DNA of 64,000 nt from the NCBI RefSeq assembly GCF_043290135.1, contig NC_134710.1, forward strand, positions 12,105,321 through 12,169,320. The letters run 5' to 3'. The position numbers and the translations under genes are program-made. The DNA is from Rhipicephalus microplus. Its lineage: Eukaryota; Arthropoda; Arachnida; Ixodida; Ixodidae. The notes under the pieces are model-generated. The model searched no databases. It had not been told where the DNA came from and worked only from the letters and a program-made list of their open reading frames with translations. Position 1 is the stretch's first letter. Each line of letters starts with the position of its first letter. This document shows positions 52,995-63,570 of this stretch, one piece after another.

Positions 52995-54290
52995 CACTAC
53001 CAGCATATGTACGCAGATGATATAGTGCTAATAACCGACAACAAGGAAGATTTGCAGAGATTGATGGACATCTGCGATAATGAGGGAGATATTTTAGATT
53101 TCAAATTCAGTAAAGAAAAATCGGCAGTCATGATTTTTAATGATAATGAAGATACTGAGCTTAGAATACAGGAGGTTGCACTAGAGATGACAGATAAATA
53201 CAAATATCTGGGCATATGTATAAGCAATGAGACCGAGTACCTAAGAAAACACAAAATATATGTGAGGACTAAACGTGACAGGAATGCACCAGTGATGAAA
53301 AATGGAACACTGTGAAATCACAAAAGGTATGATGTTGTGAGAGGAATATGGAAAGCGATCATGATTCCTGGTCTGACGTTCGGCAATGCGGTCTTTTGCA
53401 TGAGATCAGAAGTTCAAGCAAGGTTAGAAATTAAGCAACAAAAAATAGGTAGGCTTGCCTTAGGAGTTCACGGGAATACACCAACTAAGGGAGTACGAGG
53501 TGATATAGGATGGACATCGTTTGAGGGCAGGGAAGCTAGCAGCAAGATAAAATTTCAGAAGTGATTGAGAGAAATGAAGGAGGAGCGTTGGGCTAGGAAG
53601 GTTTTCAGCTACTTGTACATGAAGAATGTCTATACAAAATGGAGGAAGCGAACCAGGAAGTTGACTGGTAAATACTTGGAAAACAACAGGAGACCAAACC
53701 AAAAAGAATTATCGGTTAAGAAGAAGGTGAAGGAAGCTGAGACGCATATGTGGAGAATTGGCATGATTAAGAAGTCCGCACTAGAGATCTATCAAACTCT
53801 TAAGCAGGAAATTGCCAAGGAAGGGATCTATGATAATACTCCGGGTAGTTCTCTACTGTTTGAAGCAAGGGCGGGAGTATTGCGAACCAAGACATATCGG
53901 GCCAAATACGAAGGGGTAGACACAGTATGCAGTGTGTGTGGAGAGGAGGAGAAAACTGCCGAACATTTGATAATGTTCTGTAAAGGGCTTCACTTCACCC
54001 TTTAGTTTAGGGTGATGGCACAGTGTTTTTCAGAGCACTGGGGTTTAGGGACAGGCAGGGCAAAATAGACTTCAAGCTGGTAAAATTAACTAGAAGGAGG
54101 TTACCTGATTGGTGGCTAAAGTCAAGGCATGAGTGAAAATTAAACCCTTCACAGCAAAGTACGAGTCCTCAACCTCGCTATTTAAAGGGAAAAAATAAAT
54201 ATAGTTTTTGATTCACCAAGTATTACAGCTTGGTGGTGTTAACCACTGCCCGATCTAAAGGGTACAGCCATATCAATCCATACATCCATC
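52995..54290 (+). mobile_element. LINE 3' part, copy 2, from RT YADD to tail
   Basis: It begins at the RT catalytic motif HMYADDIVLITDNKEDLQRL, then NEGDILDFKFSKEKSAVMIF and YKYLGICISNETEYL (the RT thumb-side blocks). After frameshifts come IWKAIMIPGLTFGNAVF, SSKIKFQK, SYLYMKNVYTKWRKRTRKL and VCSVCGEEEKTAEHLIMFCK. The 3' UTR ends in AGCCATATCAATCCATACAT and CCATCC repeats. It starts directly after the tail of copy 1, so the two are in tandem. Stops at 53313 and 53562 show it is dead. The clade is not determined. Confidence 0.85.
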
Positions 54291-54363
54291 CATGCCAGCT
54301 TCTGTTGGGGCGTCACGGACTCTTTCAGAGCGGCGGATGTGATTACTTCTAACGCACATTTGC

Positions 54364-55263
54364 TTGCTTGTTTGCGCAAACGTAAAATTACCAGGTGTAA
54401 CAATAAAAAAGCAATGCTCAGGCACAGGTCATACCCGTCTAGATGAGGAGAAAGACGAAGGAAAAGAAGAGCCGCTATCACCTTGTCCACTACAGTGTAT
54501 TAAGTGTTGCCGTTATGGGCACACGGTGAAAGGATGCAGGTCATTACGTAGATGCAGAATTTGTGGTCAGACGCACAACTCAAACATTTGTAAAAGTAAT
54601 GAAGAAAAGTGCTGTCTTTGCCTTGAAGCACACTGTGGTGATAACCCAAATTGCTCAGCCAAGGCACGTGAAATCCAAATTCTTGAAATTGTAGACGGAA
54701 GACGATGCTCCCGAAAGGATACCATTGCTGAAATTCAGGCCAGAACTCAAGGGTACGCAGGAGTAGCTGCCTGTCATAACATAGCAATGAAAGCATCATT
54801 TTTCCTACCGATTGCGGACATGATCGAGAAGGCTGTGCATAAGGCTATGCAACGCCTTGCTACTACCCTGTGTAAGTCGCTGTCACATATGATAAATAAC
54901 CAAATTGCACCAGTCTATGGAGCGCAGACAGATATAAGTACGGCTTCAGAAAACACCGAGTCTGCACACCTGACAAGTGAGGCAGAATCTGAGATGACTC
55001 CGTCAGATGCACAGTCTGCAGAGCCCTCTGGAGAAGGCGTTCAGAGACAAAGCGATGGTGCACAGGAAGCTTCTCAGGATACACAAGATGTAGACACGGA
55101 TGTCAAATGCTTGAAGCATTCTAGAGTACCTGTATCGAAAAAACCTGCCTCGCCGAACCAATTAAAAAGCAAAAAATACCAGAAGGACAACCTCTCAAAA
55201 ACCGATTTTCTAAAAGAAAGTATATTAGATAAGGTAGTTTCCAAAACCATTCTAACGAAATAA
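54364..55263 (+). mobile_element. LINE ORF1 (gag-like, three zinc knuckles)
   Basis: A 299-codon open frame. Residues about 43-100 hold three knuckles: CIKCCRYGHTVKGC (CX2CX4HX4C), CRICGQTHNSNIC (CX2CX3HX4C) and CLCLEAHCGDNPNC (CX2CX3HX6C-like, counting the preceding C). This triple arrangement marks ORF1 of I/Jockey-group LINEs and binds the element's RNA. The C-terminal half is Ser/Glu/Gln-rich and ends in a basic stretch. The start is uncertain, since gag N-terminal sequence seems cut or frameshifted before 54364. ORF2 follows at once. Confidence 0.83.
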
Positions 55264-56990
55264 TAGGGCCTCTTAATATTATACATTGGAATTGCCGATC
55301 TCTTCACTCAGCCATAACAGATCTCTTATACCTGTCTTCCAAATTCGATCCGGCTAGTATTGCATTACAAGAAACTTTGCTTTCCACACATCACTTGTTT
55401 CACCTACCCAGCTTCCAAGCTTTTCGTCTAGACCGCCCATTCAAAGGCGGTGGTTTAGCGTTCTTTATAAGCTAATTCGTTTAAAAGTTAAAATTTCATA
55501 CAAATGTATGTCTTCTGAATGCGAAATTTTCACGTTGGATATTACCTTGCCAGGATACTTGCCTTTCCCGCTAATAAACGTCCACTTTCCTGCAGGCGTT
55601 CAAGACACAAGATTGTGAGATATGGCTGCTGATTCAGGCTGCAAAGAAAAAATATATAGTTGGCGACTTCAATTCTCACCATAAATGCTGGGGTTTTAGA
55701 ACGGATCAATGTGGACAACGGTTGTGGGACTGGTCGGTAGACAACAATTTATTGTGCCTTAATGCTAGAACACCCACATTTATTCGAGGTCATTCACGCC
55801 CCGTTTAGATTTAAGCTTTGTAAGCTCGACTATTGCTAGTACATCATGGCCAACCCTTGATTGCGCCTCTAACAGTGACCACTTTCCTATTATGTTAGAG
55901 ATTGCTTGCCCCGTTAAACCATCATGCTTCCATGCCCGGATCTATAATATATATATATTATCCAAAATTTCAACATAACCTAAATGTTGCTTTAGACTCT
56001 CGCTCTCAAGATGGTGATGATACTAAAGCTATCAAATTAAGCGCAGTAATTAGGAGGGCATACAAAAACGCTTAATTTGCTGTTCAATCAGCAAAGAGAG
56101 TACCCTATAGCCCCTGGTGGAATTCCGACTGTTCAGGAGATCACGGACGACGACAGGCAGATTGGAAGAAGCTAATACATAATCAGTCCTCTAAGAACTG
56201 GTGAAATTATAAATTTCTTGTCGCTGTATATAAACCCACGGTGGCCCAAGCTAAATAAAAATGTGATAAAAGACTTTTCGATTTTCTCTCGAAAGCTAAA
56301 GATAAGAAAGCTTTATTTTGATATATGCGATCTCGTAAAATCCTGCCGTCTACAGTAAATACTGAATATGAAAAACTATCATTGGAATAAACAAAGAACT
56401 CTTAAGAGTCGATTGGCAGAGGTCTAGAAATTAGAGTTTCTTCGACTATGGCTTTCAACTGGCAAAAGTCTAGGGTAACACTGACTTCGAAAACGTAACG
56501 CTGTCTGAAGCATCAAAAGTAATTAGAGATCTACCCCCGTCAGCTCCTGCTCCAGATGGAATCACAGTTCCTGATTACAATTTTATTCAAGCTATCCCAC
56601 GGCGACGTCCTCAATCTTATAAACTACTCGTTAAAGAACGCCTGGATACCGTATCACAGGAAAATAGCTAAGGCAATCCCAGTAATAAAAAAGCAAGGAT
56701 CAGGTTTTAGCATTGAAAATATCAGACCCATCTTGATAACTTCTAACATGGCGAAACTCGTAGAGAGGGTTCTAAATGGCCGAATGAACTTGTGGATGAC
56801 AAATGGGTTAATATTAAAGCCAAACCAAATTGTTTTTCGCAGTGAATGCTCAATTTGGTGCGCCCATGCGGATTTAGAGAGTCGAATACAGCTTGCTCGT
56901 TAAAGGAAACAATACGACGCATTAGTAACTCTTGACATAGATAAAGCGTTGGACAGTGTCGAGCGCTCTATTCTGAACACCTTGCTTTAT
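55264..56990 (+). pseudogene. LINE ORF2: endonuclease and first half of RT, degenerate
   Basis: Right after ORF1 comes NIIHWNCRSLHSAITDLLYL, then DPASIALQETLLS (APE endonuclease WNCR and QET blocks), VGDFNSHHKCWG and SDHFPIML (catalytic DFN and SDH). The RT part starts LPPSAPAPDGIT and continues RKIAKAIPVIKKQGSG, IRPILITSNMAKLVERVLNG and LVTLDIDKALDSVERSIL, the last being RT motif A (FD-type aspartate). Stops and frameshifts are scattered throughout. The frame ends where the satellite array begins, before the YADD motif. Confidence 0.83.
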
Positions 56991-59075
56991 GATACGCCAC
57001 AGCCACCAGTGCATTACAGTGCGCCTCATCTTCTCATGCTCTGTAGCACGCCTTGTTCTCAACACCTTTACGACGCGCTTCAGCCTCAAGTGCACTACGG
57101 TGCGCCTCGTATTCTCACGCTCTGAGGCTAGCGTTGTACTCAACCTTTTTAAGACGCGCCTCAGCCTCCTGTACGCTACGGTAAGCATCGTCTTCTCGCG
57201 CTCTGCGGCGCCCATTGTTCTCAACCTCCTTACGACGTGCCTCAGCCTCCAGCGCATTACGGTGCACCTTGCCTTCTCGCGCTCTGCGGGCAGCACGTGT
57301 CGTTGTGAACCTGTTTATGACTTGCTTTAGCCTCCCGTGCATTGCGGTGTGCATCGTCTTCTCGCGCTCTGCGGCACACATCGTTTAGTAAATCTTTACG
57401 ACGCGACTCAGCCTTTCGTGCGTTACGGTGCGCATCGTCTTCTCACGCTCTGCGGCACGCATTGTTCTCAACCTCCTTACGACGCGCCTCAGCCTCTAGC
57501 GCATTAGGGTGCTCCTTGCCTTCTCGCACTCTGCGGGTGGCACGTGGGGTTCTGAACTTGTTTATGACGTGCCTCAGCCTCCCGTGCATTGCAGTGCGCA
57601 TCGTCTTCTCGCGCTCTGCGGCACGCATCGTTCTCAAACTCTTCGCAAAGTGCCTCAACCTCCAGTGCATTAGGATGCACCTCGCCTTCGCGCACTCTGC
57701 GGCACGCATAGTTTACAAAATCTTTACGACGTGCCTCAGCCTCAAGTGCATTACGATGCACCTTGCCTTCTCGCGCTCTGCGGCACGCGTCGTTTACAAA
57801 ATCTTTACGACGCGATTCAACCTCCCGTGCATTACGGTGCGCATCGTCTTCTCGTGCTCTGCGGCACACATTGTTCTCAACCTCTTTACGACGCGCCTCA
57901 GCCTCCAGCGCATTACGGTGCTCCTTGCCTTCTCGCGCTCTGTGGGCGGCACGTGTCATTGTGAACCTGTTTATGACGTGCTTCAGCCTCCCGTGCATTG
58001 CAGTGCGCATCGTCTTCTCGCGCTCTGCGGCACGCATCGTTCTCAAACTCTTCGCAAAGTGCCTCAACCTCCAGTGCATTAGGATGCACCTCGCCTTCGC
58101 GCACTCTGCGGCACGCATAGTTTACAAAATCTTTACGACGTGCCTCAGCCTCAAGTGCATTACGATGCACCTTGCCTTCTCGCGCTCTGCGGCACGCGTC
58201 GTTTACAAAATCTTTACGACGCGATTCAACCTCCCGTGCATTACGGTGCGCATCGTCTTCTCGTGCTCTGCGGCACACATTGTTCTCAACCTCTTTACGA
58301 CGCGCCTCAGCCTCCAGCGCATTACGGTGCTCCTTGCCTTCTCGCGCTCTGTGGGCGGCACGTGTCATTGTGAACCTGTTTATGACGTGCTTCAGCCTCC
58401 CGTGCATTACGGTGCGCATCGTCTTCCGCGCTCTGCGGCACACATTGTTCTCTACCTCCTTACGACGCGTCTCAGCCTCCAGCGCATTACGGTGCTCCTT
58501 GCCTTCTCGCGCTCTGCGGGTGGCACGTGAGGTTCTGAACCTGTTTATGACGCGCCTCAGCCTCCCGTGCATTGCGGTGTGCATCGTCTTCTCGCGCTCT
58601 GCGGCACGCATCGTTTAGTAAATCTTTACAACGCGACTCAGCCTCCCGTGCGTTACGGTGCGCATCGTCTTCTCGCGCTCTGCGGCACGCATTGTTCTCA
58701 ACCTCCTTACGACGTGCCTCAGCCTCTAGCACATTAGGGTGCTCCTTGCCTTCTCGCGCTCTGCGGGTGGCACGTGGGGTTCTGAACTTGTTTATGACGT
58801 GCCTCAGCCTCCCGTGCATTGCGGTGCGCATCGTCTTCTCGTGCTCTGTAGCATGCCTCTTTCTCAATATCTTTATGACGTGCCTCAGCCTCCAGTGCAT
58901 TTCGGTGCGCCTCGTCTTCTCGCACTCTTCAGCACGCGTCGTTCTCAACCTCTTTACGACTCGGCTCAGCTTTCAGTGCAGTACTGTGCGCATCGTCTTC
59001 TCGCGCTCTGTAGCACGCCTCGTTCTCAATACCTCTGCGAGGCGCCTCAGCCTCCTGTCCTTTTCTTGTTTCATT
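56970..59075 (-). repeat. Satellite array of 81-bp monomers (about 26 units) inside the LINE
   Basis: The word CTCAGCCTCC recurs every 81 bases (anchors at 56998, 57079, 57160, 57241, then 57326, 57407, 57488, 57573 and on to 59046). Occasional 85-base units carry an altered GTGAACCTGTTTATGACGTG part. On the minus strand each unit encodes about 27 residues such as AREDDAHRNAREAEARRKEV then ENNACRRA, an A/R/E-rich helix. On the plus strand the units also stay open because 81 is a multiple of three. The 85-base units shift frame, so no single long protein results. Confidence 0.92.
57576..58405 (-). repeat. 409-bp higher-order repeat, two copies in tandem
   Basis: 57576-57984 and 57985-58393 appear identical base for base. 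Each holds four 81-bp monomers and one 85-bp monomer (4 x 81 + 85 = 409). Plus-strand frames at 57731 and 58140 translate to the same 77 residues, an offset of exactly 409. Neighbouring units outside this block differ from each other, so the identity reflects a recent amplification step. Confidence 0.92.
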
Positions 59076-59149
59076 GCACGAGCGTGAGACCTATGCACCA
59101 GCCCTTCTCACATCAAAAAAGGGACACGTTAAACTGTGGTGGCAATGCC

Positions 59150-59262
59150 TAGTAAAAAACGTCAACCTGCAGGCGGGCGTGGGCTCAGTGGGGACATCTT
59201 CGTCCGGTTTCACGATATGCCCATCACGCGGCAAAATGCTTGTCCTGAGATTATTTTAAATA
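59150..59262 (+). mobile_element. Possible continuation of the interrupted LINE RT
   Basis: The frame VNLQAGVGSVGTSSSGFTIC then PSRGKMLVLRLF resembles the LINE RT block after YADD, typically ...GL.ISPSK.K.MLF. If correct, the satellite replaced the RT segment between motif A and this block. The match is short. Confidence 0.4.
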
Positions 59263-59745
59263 AACGTCAAGTTTCCTTCTACTGAAGGAAATTTAGTATC
59301 TTCAAGCTGCCTCGACCCCGTCTTTGCAATTCTGCTGTGCCAGAACAATCAGACACAACACTTCAACAACCTCCAGAACCGCTGATATCTCTGCAGAGTT
59401 TAATGCCGTTTCGGAATATGTCCTATAGAGGGTTCTTTTTCCATTTGGCAGTTTTATCAATTATTCAATTACTCGCATGGCGATAATCTATGCACAATTC
59501 AAACAAACACTATGCACAATTCAAATTATTTATCTGAATATCTCGTGCAACATGCTAAAAGGAGTGCGATCGGTCTGTATAGCTTGTGGATGAATGGTGA
59601 AACAGATCACCTCGTGTGTTGATGAAGTCTATTCGGGTATGCGCATGATGGGAAGTTATCAGGAGAAAAGAAAAAGTGTGTGAGGACAGTTATTACATCA
59701 CTCGCATGACGATAAAAGTGATATTCTTTAGCGAACTATACTTTA
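59263..59745 (+). other. Spacer, nothing recognised
   Basis: AT-rich sequence with a duplicated CTATGCACAATTCAAA at about 59487-59525. No coding feature. Confidence 0.4.
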
Positions 59746-59749
59746 TAAG

Positions 59750-60290
59750 AAACCATCAAAAAGCACGGAAACAGCGAAGGAACCAGACAGGACAAGTGCT
59801 GGACTAACAACGAAATATTTATTAAACAAAGCTCCCACACGCATGAACCATCAGCGCATCCGTAAATGAGCTATCTGAGCCTATTATGTGCACATTTAAC
59901 AATACAAAGCCAAGAATTAGGCATGTGAAGGTGGCGCAAACAGCGCATTTCCACAAAGCCAAAATATCAATGCCACGTGCACCCGTTGACTAAAAACTAA
60001 GGGTTCGCATCACACATATCACGTTGCCTTTTTTATTATATCAATAGGCTTCGCGACTTTCATATTAAATGTTAATTCTCAATTCCTTTTTTTATGGAAC
60101 CCTGACTTGAAATCAGGGGCGTGCAGCTACATCCTTTGCAGTGCAGACGTACGCGAGTTTCGAAATTCCTTGTGATGTAGCCGTGTCTACAAAGGTCAGA
60201 AGAACCGATCAGCTTCAATGACAGACGCTCCTGAGATCTTCAGCACCATGAGACTACAGCACCGCCGCTTCTGTTACCCTCCGGAGAATC
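59750..60290 (-). mobile_element. Penelope-like element 3' end, minus strand
   Basis: The minus strand reads RLHCKGCSCTPLISS, then with a frameshift REAYxYNKKGNVICV, matching the PLE endonuclease tail (HCxxCxC, RE..EAY.INKKG...CVS). The 3' flank contains AATAAATATTTCGTTGTTAG followed by TCCAGCACTTGTCCTGTCTG, which recurs at the ends of many tick PLE copies as I recall them. RT is absent and stops are frequent. Confidence 0.62.
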
Positions 60291-60924
60291 AGTCGAGATG
60301 CGATGCGGCCAGAGAACCATTGTTAATATGCAGAGAACACCTACCACTTTCATCTACCATTGCCCATCCTTGCTCAAGGGCATTTTTGACGGGCCGTAAA
60401 TGGAAGCAAAATCATATAATGCAACAAGTTTTTATTGATTGTGAATACTGAAGTGCAGTGAATTAAGTGGGGAAAGTATAAAAAATATCAAAAATGATAT
60501 TTTAATCGTCGTCAGAAGTTTCTCTTGCATGCTGTTCTCTTGAAGTTAGCGCGATTATACCTTTTTATTGAAAAGTGATATTAATATAACGTTTATCAGT
60601 TTTACAAATAGGCATGCTGAGAAAGTGATGCTAAATTTTCACCCATCTGCTATGCGCCCTTTGTGAAATAAAGGCCTGCAAACTCTGCAGAAAAACTTCT
60701 TATGTTAAATTTGGGAATTTTTATAACAAAATCTACATTACGCTGACACTCGAAATGTGATTGAGCGTAAGGACCAGTACGTCTATATGTAGCCAAACAA
60801 ATTTGAGGTACCAATTATTATAATATTTTGTGTAATTATTTAAACGGCAAATTCAAAAAACGCCACAGAGTAGATAATTAAACTTGGCACTCCACATCTC
60901 TGTCATTCATTGATTTACTGTGCT
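60291..60924 (+). other. Spacer, nothing recognised
   Basis: AT-rich, no supported feature. Confidence 0.4.
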
Positions 60925-61260
60925 TCAAAGAAAATTTTTATGGCAAAACAAATTGCGAATCTCTTCTTTACACAGATTAGGCAGCAATATATAATATTTT
61001 GAATGAAATTTAAGAGGTCGACCAGCCATGCTGTGTTCGATCTTACGTGGAATCACCCAGCTTACGCCAGCTGCGTCGAGTGGACGAATGTGTAGAGGAA
61101 AAATGTCGGGGCCTGCACGAATCCAATTAACCTCATCGTTCTGCGTTGCAACCAAGTATTCTGGCACAGAGCCGCCGTCCGCGCCGGCACAAGCGCTACA
61201 TATCAGCTTCCCGCTTCTGGTGTTGATGACATCCATGTCACTGTTGGCTTCATTACGCAA
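60925..61260 (-). CDS. Unrecognised 111-codon ORF
   Basis: The minus frame encodes a start at MRNEANSDMDVINTRSGKL, then CSACAGADGGSVPEYLVATQ, IRAGPDIFPLHIRPLDAAG and a hydrophobic end with LLPNLCKEEIRNLF. The centre is compositionally protein-like and GC-richer than the flanks. I recognise no domain. It lies about 400 bases downstream of the piggyBac gene on the same strand and may belong to the same or another mobile element. Confidence 0.35.
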   Translation of the reverse strand: MRNEANSDMDVINTRSGKLICSACAGADGGSVPEYLVATQNDEVNWIRAGPDIFPLHIRPLDAAGVSWVIPRKIEHSMAGRPLKFHSKYYILLPNLCKEEIRNLFCHKNFL

Positions 61261-61666
61261 CAGTAAACATTTGACCGTTGAACATGTCTGCGTACATTTT
61301 TTTACATATCTTTATGAGAAAAAAAAAACACCTACCTTTCATTAACACCGATACTCAAGACACGTGTGACCCTGCGAAGTTTCGCAATCGGGGCTGCACG
61401 ACACGAGATCTGTACCACGCATGATCGCAACACATAACCCTCCTGTGCGCAACTACGTTGCTCTGTGAGCGCATATATCACGTACAATACCCGCAACAGC
61501 CACGGACCGCATTACCTTGAGGATTACATAACGCCGTTCCAATTTTCTCATTAACCTCCTCAGACCTGAGAGTAATGGCACAGAGAAATAACTTTGACCA
61601 AGTTCTTATACTTATTTTTGTGTTACATAGAACCCCCCCAAAAATTATTTTGAATGTGCACAGAGC
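61261..61666 (+). other. Spacer; TTAA with inverted word near 61552
   Basis: TTAACCTCCTCAGACCTGAG at 61552 has the TTAA start expected at a piggyBac end, but I found no matching inverted end beyond 63.1 kb. Confidence 0.35.
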
Positions 61667-63070
61667 CTAACAACAAGTAATTGTTTGTCCCCCTGCAGGG
61701 ACACTGGGTCTATCCTTAGGCATTGCTAGGAATACGTATGCATTTTTGTGTATTTGGAAAGGGCCGCAAATAACTGTTTCGAGGATGGACTTTAGAGAAA
61801 GAAAGAATAAATTCATTTTTATTAGTTTCGGTGACACATTTAGAGCACAAAAAATCACTTTTGGGACGGATAGGTGCGGGACATCCAGAAACTTTTTGTC
61901 TTTCTTGCACAATCTTTTGCACTTATCTTCAGGCTCCACTCCAAAGGCAGCCGACAGCATCACAATGGGCTTTTTGTCGACCCATTTTGTGCAAGCAAGC
62001 CTGCTGTCTTGTTGCAGTCGCTGCTCCGAAGTGCCCCGAGATTTCTTCACCAAATCCTTGTCATTTGTGAAATGGGCCTCTTTTGGCATTCTGTTCTTCA
62101 TCAGAGTGCCGGTGCCAAAAATGCCCTTCTTCATGAGCTCATCTATCAAACTGACCGAAGAAAACCAACGGTCACAGTAAAGCGTGGAGCATGCAGGCAC
62201 TGTCTCAACCAGCTTCAAGACTGAGTTGCCCGATATGCCAAGGCCAAAGTCTGGAAACGTCTCTTTGCCTTTGTAAATTGCAAAATCATAAATCAACCCG
62301 TCCTTTCTTGCGATAACAAAGTTTTTCAGGCCCACAGGATTTGGTTTGTTAGGGATATACTGCTTCATAGGACAGCGCCCGGAAAATGGGATGACTTGTT
62401 CATCCACACAGAAGCAGTTGGATCTTTCCAAGCCCAAGCAGCCCTTTCGCACCATCTCAACGAAAGGCGCAACCTTCCAAAGTCTCTCGCTCTTCTTGTC
62501 GTCATCACTGATGTCGTCGTCAAGTTGGCAGCACAGGTTAGATCGCAGTAAGAAGAAACGATCTCGTGGCATGGTGTCGGCTACTGAGCTAACAGCCAGG
62601 CCCTTCTTCCAAAAAAATCGTATTCTTGGATAGCCAATCACTCCCATCAGCATGGAACAACCCAGAAACTGTTTAACTTCCTGACCTGTGATTTTAGATA
62701 TGATTCCACGCTTTCTCAGAATTCTCTGGATTGTTTTCTTGGCCATTTTTTCGAGCATGTCATCTACATAATGCTTGTAGTAGTGGCAGGCGAGAACTCC
62801 AATCTAGCTTCCGAAAAAAACACACCCCGTCTCGAGAACAGGCACATTATTTGCTGGTGAAGAATTCGCTGCCTTCCACAGAGGACGCCTTTGCGAAATT
62901 CCTACGCCGCTGGAGCCGTCGTCGTCACTATCAGAAGATGAACCAGCATACTCCTCAGTGTCGGAATCATACGCGGCACTCACGGCGTCAACGTCGTCTT
63001 CATTCTCGGAGTCAGAAATATCGGAAGTTTCCCGGTCGCAAATTGATTGCAATACTTCGTCTGCCGGCAA
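61667..63070 (-). pseudogene. piggyBac transposase, one in-frame stop
   Basis: From ATG at 63070 one minus frame spans 467 codons to the stop at 61667, broken only by a TAG at 62806-62804. The N terminus is acidic (SDSENEDDVDAVSAAYDSD). After the stop it continues IGVLACHYYKHYVDDMLEK, then LGCSMLMGVIGYPRIRFFW, CVDEQVIPFSGRCPMKQYI, LYCDRWFSSVSLIDEL and CTKWVDKKPIVMLSAAFG. The three aspartates of the piggyBac catalytic triad sit in VDEQ, CDRW and WVDKKP. The usual length is about 500-600 residues; the end has a Cys ending but lacks a clear CRD ring. Cut-and-paste activity at TTAA is the family role. The stop makes the copy probably inactive unless read through or restarted at the Met at 62758. 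Confidence 0.93.
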
Positions 63071-63130
63071 GGTTCTTTTTGGCGTTGCATAAATTTGTTG
63101 CCAGACTTTGCGGTGGTTGTTGCCAGACTG

Positions 63131-63275
63131 CCGCTAAATTTGGCTAAAAAGTATTTTCTTGTAGTTGTGGCTTTTTCGTAAGAGTTTTGTGCTATCCGCG
63201 GTGATATGCTTGGCTGAAAATTTTTTTCCTGTAGTTGTGGCTTCTTCGTAAGTGTTTGGTGCTATCCGCGGTGCA
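63131..63275 (+). repeat. Tandem pair of about 72-bp units
   Basis: Two units share TTGGCT(A/G)AAAA, CTTGTAGTTGTGGCTT-like and CGTAAG.GTTTxGTGCTATCCGCGGTG. They differ at several sites. They lie just upstream of the piggyBac start and may be part of its 5' end. Confidence 0.75.
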
Positions 63276-63304
63276 TTTCGCGAGTGCATGAGCGACGCTG
63301 GCCG

Positions 63305-63570
63305 TTTTTATTAACGGAATGAACCGAGCCTTGCAGAAGTCAAGCGAGGTGCTGCCGTGCAATTAAGAGGCCGTTTCAATTCCGTTTTATTTACGGAATG
63401 AACCTCGCATTACAGAATTCGTTTTATTTACGGAATGAACCGAGCCTAGCAGAAGACGAGCGTGGGGCTGCTGTGCAATTCAGAGGCCGTTTTAATTAAC
63501 GCAATGAACAGCGCCTAGCAGAAGTCGGGGCGCGTTCTTTTGCTGTGTGCGCAGCTGTGCAATTAAGATA
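63305..63570 (+). repeat. Imperfect tandem units with ACGGAATGAACCGAGCC
   Basis: The block (T)TTA(T)TTA(C)GGAATGAACC, a GCCTAGCAGAAG segment and TGTGCAATTAAGAGGCCGTT recurs three to four times, with gaps and partial units. It could be subterminal repeats of the neighbouring piggyBac element. Confidence 0.7.

Noticed and set aside
57342..58618. Long plus- and minus-strand ORFs of 200-255 codons as genes
   Set aside because: They arise from the 81-bp periodic satellite, occur in several frames at once and are shifted by the 85-bp units.
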